Source of the DNA: Hedera helix
Taxonomy: Eukaryota > Streptophyta > Magnoliopsida > Apiales > Araliaceae
NCBI GenBank assembly: GCA_947179155.2
Contig: OX359265.1
Location: forward strand, 3,829,501 to 3,893,500
Reading direction: 5' to 3'
Length of the DNA: 64,000 nucleotides
Positions 60,656-64,000 of this stretch are shown here, piece by piece; within the stretch, counting starts at the first letter, position 1; every line of letters begins with the position of its first letter. The notes below the pieces were generated by a model. It saw nothing but the letters and a program-made list of their open reading frames with translations. It had not been told where the DNA came from and searched no databases. The position numbers and the translations under genes are program-made.

Positions 60656-63600
60656 AAGATGAAAGAAGCTTATTCTTCTTTCTTCCCAAGCAAATATAGT
60701 CCAAATTTTGAGTGATAGTGTGTAGCTAGTTAAAATGAAAACAACTTGCAAACCAAAAACCAATTAGAGATTTGCAACATGTGATGAGGTTTCAAGAAAT
60801 GGAGGACAACACAAGCTATCATTGATGCTGAAATTCTAGAAATAGCAATGTATTCAATTTTTAAAAAAGTGATTTAACCTTATGATTGGAGTTTCCAAAC
60901 ATCCGAAAGGTGAACACCAACTACTGCAGAAGATTTCTATTTCGACTTCTAGAGAAAAGAGTCAAATGAGATATTTTTTATTTATTTATTTAAAAGTACT
61001 TTGTTTCATACATAGCGGGGAGGAGTGGGAGAAGAAAGAGTAATAAAGTGGGTTGTAAAATATGGTTTTTCTTTTTATAACTTCTCTTCAGTAGGACACA
61101 TTTTCATGTTATATGTTGCTGTAATGGTTTATGAGCATTATTCATGAGCTGGTGCATTATGCAGTACAACCTACTACACATGCTACTAATGCATGCGCAC
61201 ATGATGAACACAAGTTTGAATGTTTGGTTATATTATAAATTAAGAGCAAGCATCTAAGAGCTGGATATGACATTAGGCAAATTTTCAACTATCCACTCCT
61301 TCGATTTTAGTACTTAGTAGTATCCAGTTCAAGTTCCTCGTTGACTGAGGGATTGAACAACATCTAATATAACCCGGCAAAAATGACTTACAATATGGCC
61401 ATGAACTGTATTTGGTCTTATGATAATTGCCACCAATATTCAGTTAATTAAAATTTTCAAATAATAAGCAAGAGGCAAAACCTGTACCTAGCTCGCAGAC
61501 ATAAATGTCACAAGAATTAGGTTAAGCAGCCAACACATCACTTGACCAAGAGTCAATTCGTTTTAAGTCCGTATCAGCACTCATTTGGAAATATGCTACA
61601 AAAGCTGCTTACCAAATAAGGTCAGATTCCCTATTAGGTAGTGCACAAGCACAAGACTATTTATATAGATGGTAGAGTACCCCTACTCAACAGGTTAATC
61701 AACAACTCAAATACTCATAAGCATGCCCAAATTGTTACCCTTTTATCTACAACATATTTGAGATATACAAGAGAGAGGATTTTATCTAGTATAAACACAA
61801 ACTAAGATAACAACAGGAGGAATAAAACTTCAACCATGAAAAAAATTCATCATATAAATTGAATAAAAGAAATTATGTTTAAGCATCTACGATTTAATTT
61901 CCCTTGATTCTATTTTTTAATAATCTATTACCATTATATTATAACTCAATTACATTATATCAAAAAAAAAAATTACATTATATCAAAAAAAAAAAATCGG
62001 TGAACTAAACCCAAAGAGTCATGGAAGAAGTTTAAACTTACGATATAGATGAAAGTCACATGTCAAACTTACAACTAAGCCACTCTTAAAAGTAATATTA
62101 ACAACCAAATAAATGAAAAACAAAATTTACGTCTAATTATATTTTTTTAAGAATAAATTTTGCACATCATGTCACGTTTTAGTCCCTTTTAGAAAGAAAT
62201 ACTTCAATCTAGGTCACGAAAAAGAGTAAAATAAAATAGACTTAGGCTATGTCTCTCTTTGTTTTATGGTTGTATTAAACCTAATTCATCTCAATGTATC
62301 GTCCTCCCCTCACGCCAACCGAATAGGGCTTTGCTCAATTGATAATTGAGATTCGCTCGCTGATATGGCTCAGAAAGCTAATGTTGTCAATGGAAGGTAG
62401 GCATGTTTTATTTATTGCAATCTGGGAACAAGACGGAATGTGTGAATAATTATGACAAACCTCATCACTTCGGCATTTGAAGCGTGTAATAATTCTCTTT
62501 ACAGTAAGCATGTAACATGCAAATGCAGTGTCTAAAAGTTCTAGATCTCACTTTGTTAGGACATAATTATTTGGGTTTTATTATAATTTGCATAGTGAAA
62601 GAATTTTTATTAAAATAAGATTATATTTTTTTATTTGAGAGAGATAAGAAAGTTTAATTTGGAAGAAAATCTATCAATAAATACATTATGATATATGATA
62701 ACTTTATGAAAAGACTCCTAACCCTACTTGAATTAAAGAGGACCTAACATCTATAAATATGACTATAAGTTAGGGATTAAAGATTCAACACATAACATAT
62801 ACTACCTACAGAATTCTTATTTTTCAGCACTTAGGTTCTTCATTATTTTAGAGAAATCTGTTTTTTAATTAGGTTTTAACGTAAAATCTCTTGTGTTCTT
62901 ACATTAATTTCTTTTAATTTATTTGTTTTTGATGTCTAATTTTACTTGTTGTTTTGTGATTTAAACGATTGATACAAAATTTGGCGTAAACACGCTTCAT
63001 TCCTATACTTTTAAGAAATATGTTACATAAATTTTTCTCATAAATTCTAGAACGACAGATATTTAAAAACAAAAAAAATCTAAAACGCTAGATATTATAA
63101 AACCGAGTGAGTATATATTATTCTATCAGTCCTAAGAAACGAGTCTAATTTTTAAAATTATGAATATCAAAAGAATATCTTTATATCATGTATACTTACT
63201 TTTAAGAAAGTAAAAATAACACTTGTAATTAATTTTATAACACGACATTATGATGACAAATTTAAGAATTTTTGTCATTTTATATTATTTTCACTAAAAA
63301 ATTAAATTATTTTGACATTATGATATAGTAAAATTGTTTGCTTTCCATTTGTACGGCCCAAAATTAGTTTACAAAATTTTTAAACTTAAAATTGAGATTA
63401 TTTATCAAAAACTATAAAATAATAAATCTTATAATGAGTAATATTTTTTGAATAATTTATAAATTTCATCATTTTATAGATTAAAATTAATAAAATTATG
63501 CCACTTTTGAGTTTCAAATTACGTTAAGTTAATTTTTAAATTAAGTTAATTTTTAAAATTTAATAATAACTTTATATTTTAGATCGAATGAAGTATCTAT

Positions 63601-64000
63601 TTGGGTTTGGCTTTAGTAGTTTATAGCCATTACTTGGCGTTATAATTTTAAAAATCAAAAAATAAAAGTTCTGATTTAGTTAGACCACTTATAGGTCAAA
63701 AATAGCCTCTCTCACTTACCATTTTCTAATGATTTGGTATTGGATCACTCTAAGAAAATCTTATACCAAAATCACACCTCAGTGGTCTCAATTTATGGAA
63801 TTGTGTTACCATAACCTTACCGCTTAGTTTTTAATATTGAACCGCATCGTCACGAGTTAAACATGTATTTTGCAACTTAAATTACAGTAGAAACAATGTT
63901 TATAAAATAAATTGAGTTTATCTAAAAACAAATAAAAGTAGAAAAACACAAAATAACTAGAATTTAATGATTCTATTTGGATGCTATATATACTATCCCA
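60656..64000. other. Intergenic, no supportable gene
   Basis: AT-rich DNA to the window end. At about 62364 ATGGCTCAGAAAGCTAATGT is followed shortly by AAG|GTAGGC, which could mimic a first exon, but no continuation was found. AATTACATTATATCAAAAA is repeated at about 61948 and 61971. Nothing else was recognised. Confidence 0.45.

Noticed and set aside
62364..62400. Possible first coding exon (MAQKANVVNG) with a GT donor
   Set aside because: No downstream exon or upstream promoter could be found, and the frame is too short to support a gene.

Overview
The window is nuclear DNA of a flowering plant, most likely an asterid eudicot. The evidence is AT-rich sequence, GT-AG introns, plant-type gene families and dense plant transposable elements. 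Assignment below eudicot level is an inference. Nothing suggests a prokaryotic or organellar chromosome, apart from one short intronic patch that might be of mitochondrial origin.

Four protein-coding genes can be read exon by exon, all with intact reading frames: a B2-type mitotic cyclin on the minus strand (923-3637, 11 coding exons, 437 aa); a DSK2-type ubiquilin on the plus strand (24603-30473, 7 exons, 506 aa); and two tandem class-typical catalases on the plus strand (43378-50968 and 52071-55942), each with 8 exons and 492 aa and with identical exon lengths.

The rest is repeats. 4.7-13.8 kb holds two related long elements starting TGTGACGACCCC, set in (TAA)n tracts and carrying arrays of AT-rich palindromes. 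18.7-20.9 kb is a complete solo LTR with a perfect 5-bp target duplication. 22.8-24.1 kb is an internally deleted hAT transposon with a perfect 8-bp duplication and a transposase C-terminal remnant. 37.5-38.1 kb is a short hAT-type element, also with a perfect 8-bp duplication. Foldback MITEs lie in intergenic DNA and in introns of the ubiquilin and first catalase genes. A tRNA-derived SINE and a perfect 60-bp inverted repeat sit in introns of the first catalase. 35.3-36.6 kb is a strange block: a pyrimidine-rich tract, about 15 copies of a 22-bp repeat, then a purine-rich tract. 59.5-59.9 kb carries a decayed gag-like fragment.

The genes are not functionally linked: cell-cycle control, proteasome shuttling and peroxisomal H2O2 removal simply neighbour each other. 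The catalase pair is a local duplication whose copies have diverged in sequence, intron content and promoter. I found no convincing new enzymatic or defence system. The most interesting items are the structured repeats and the diverged catalase pair.
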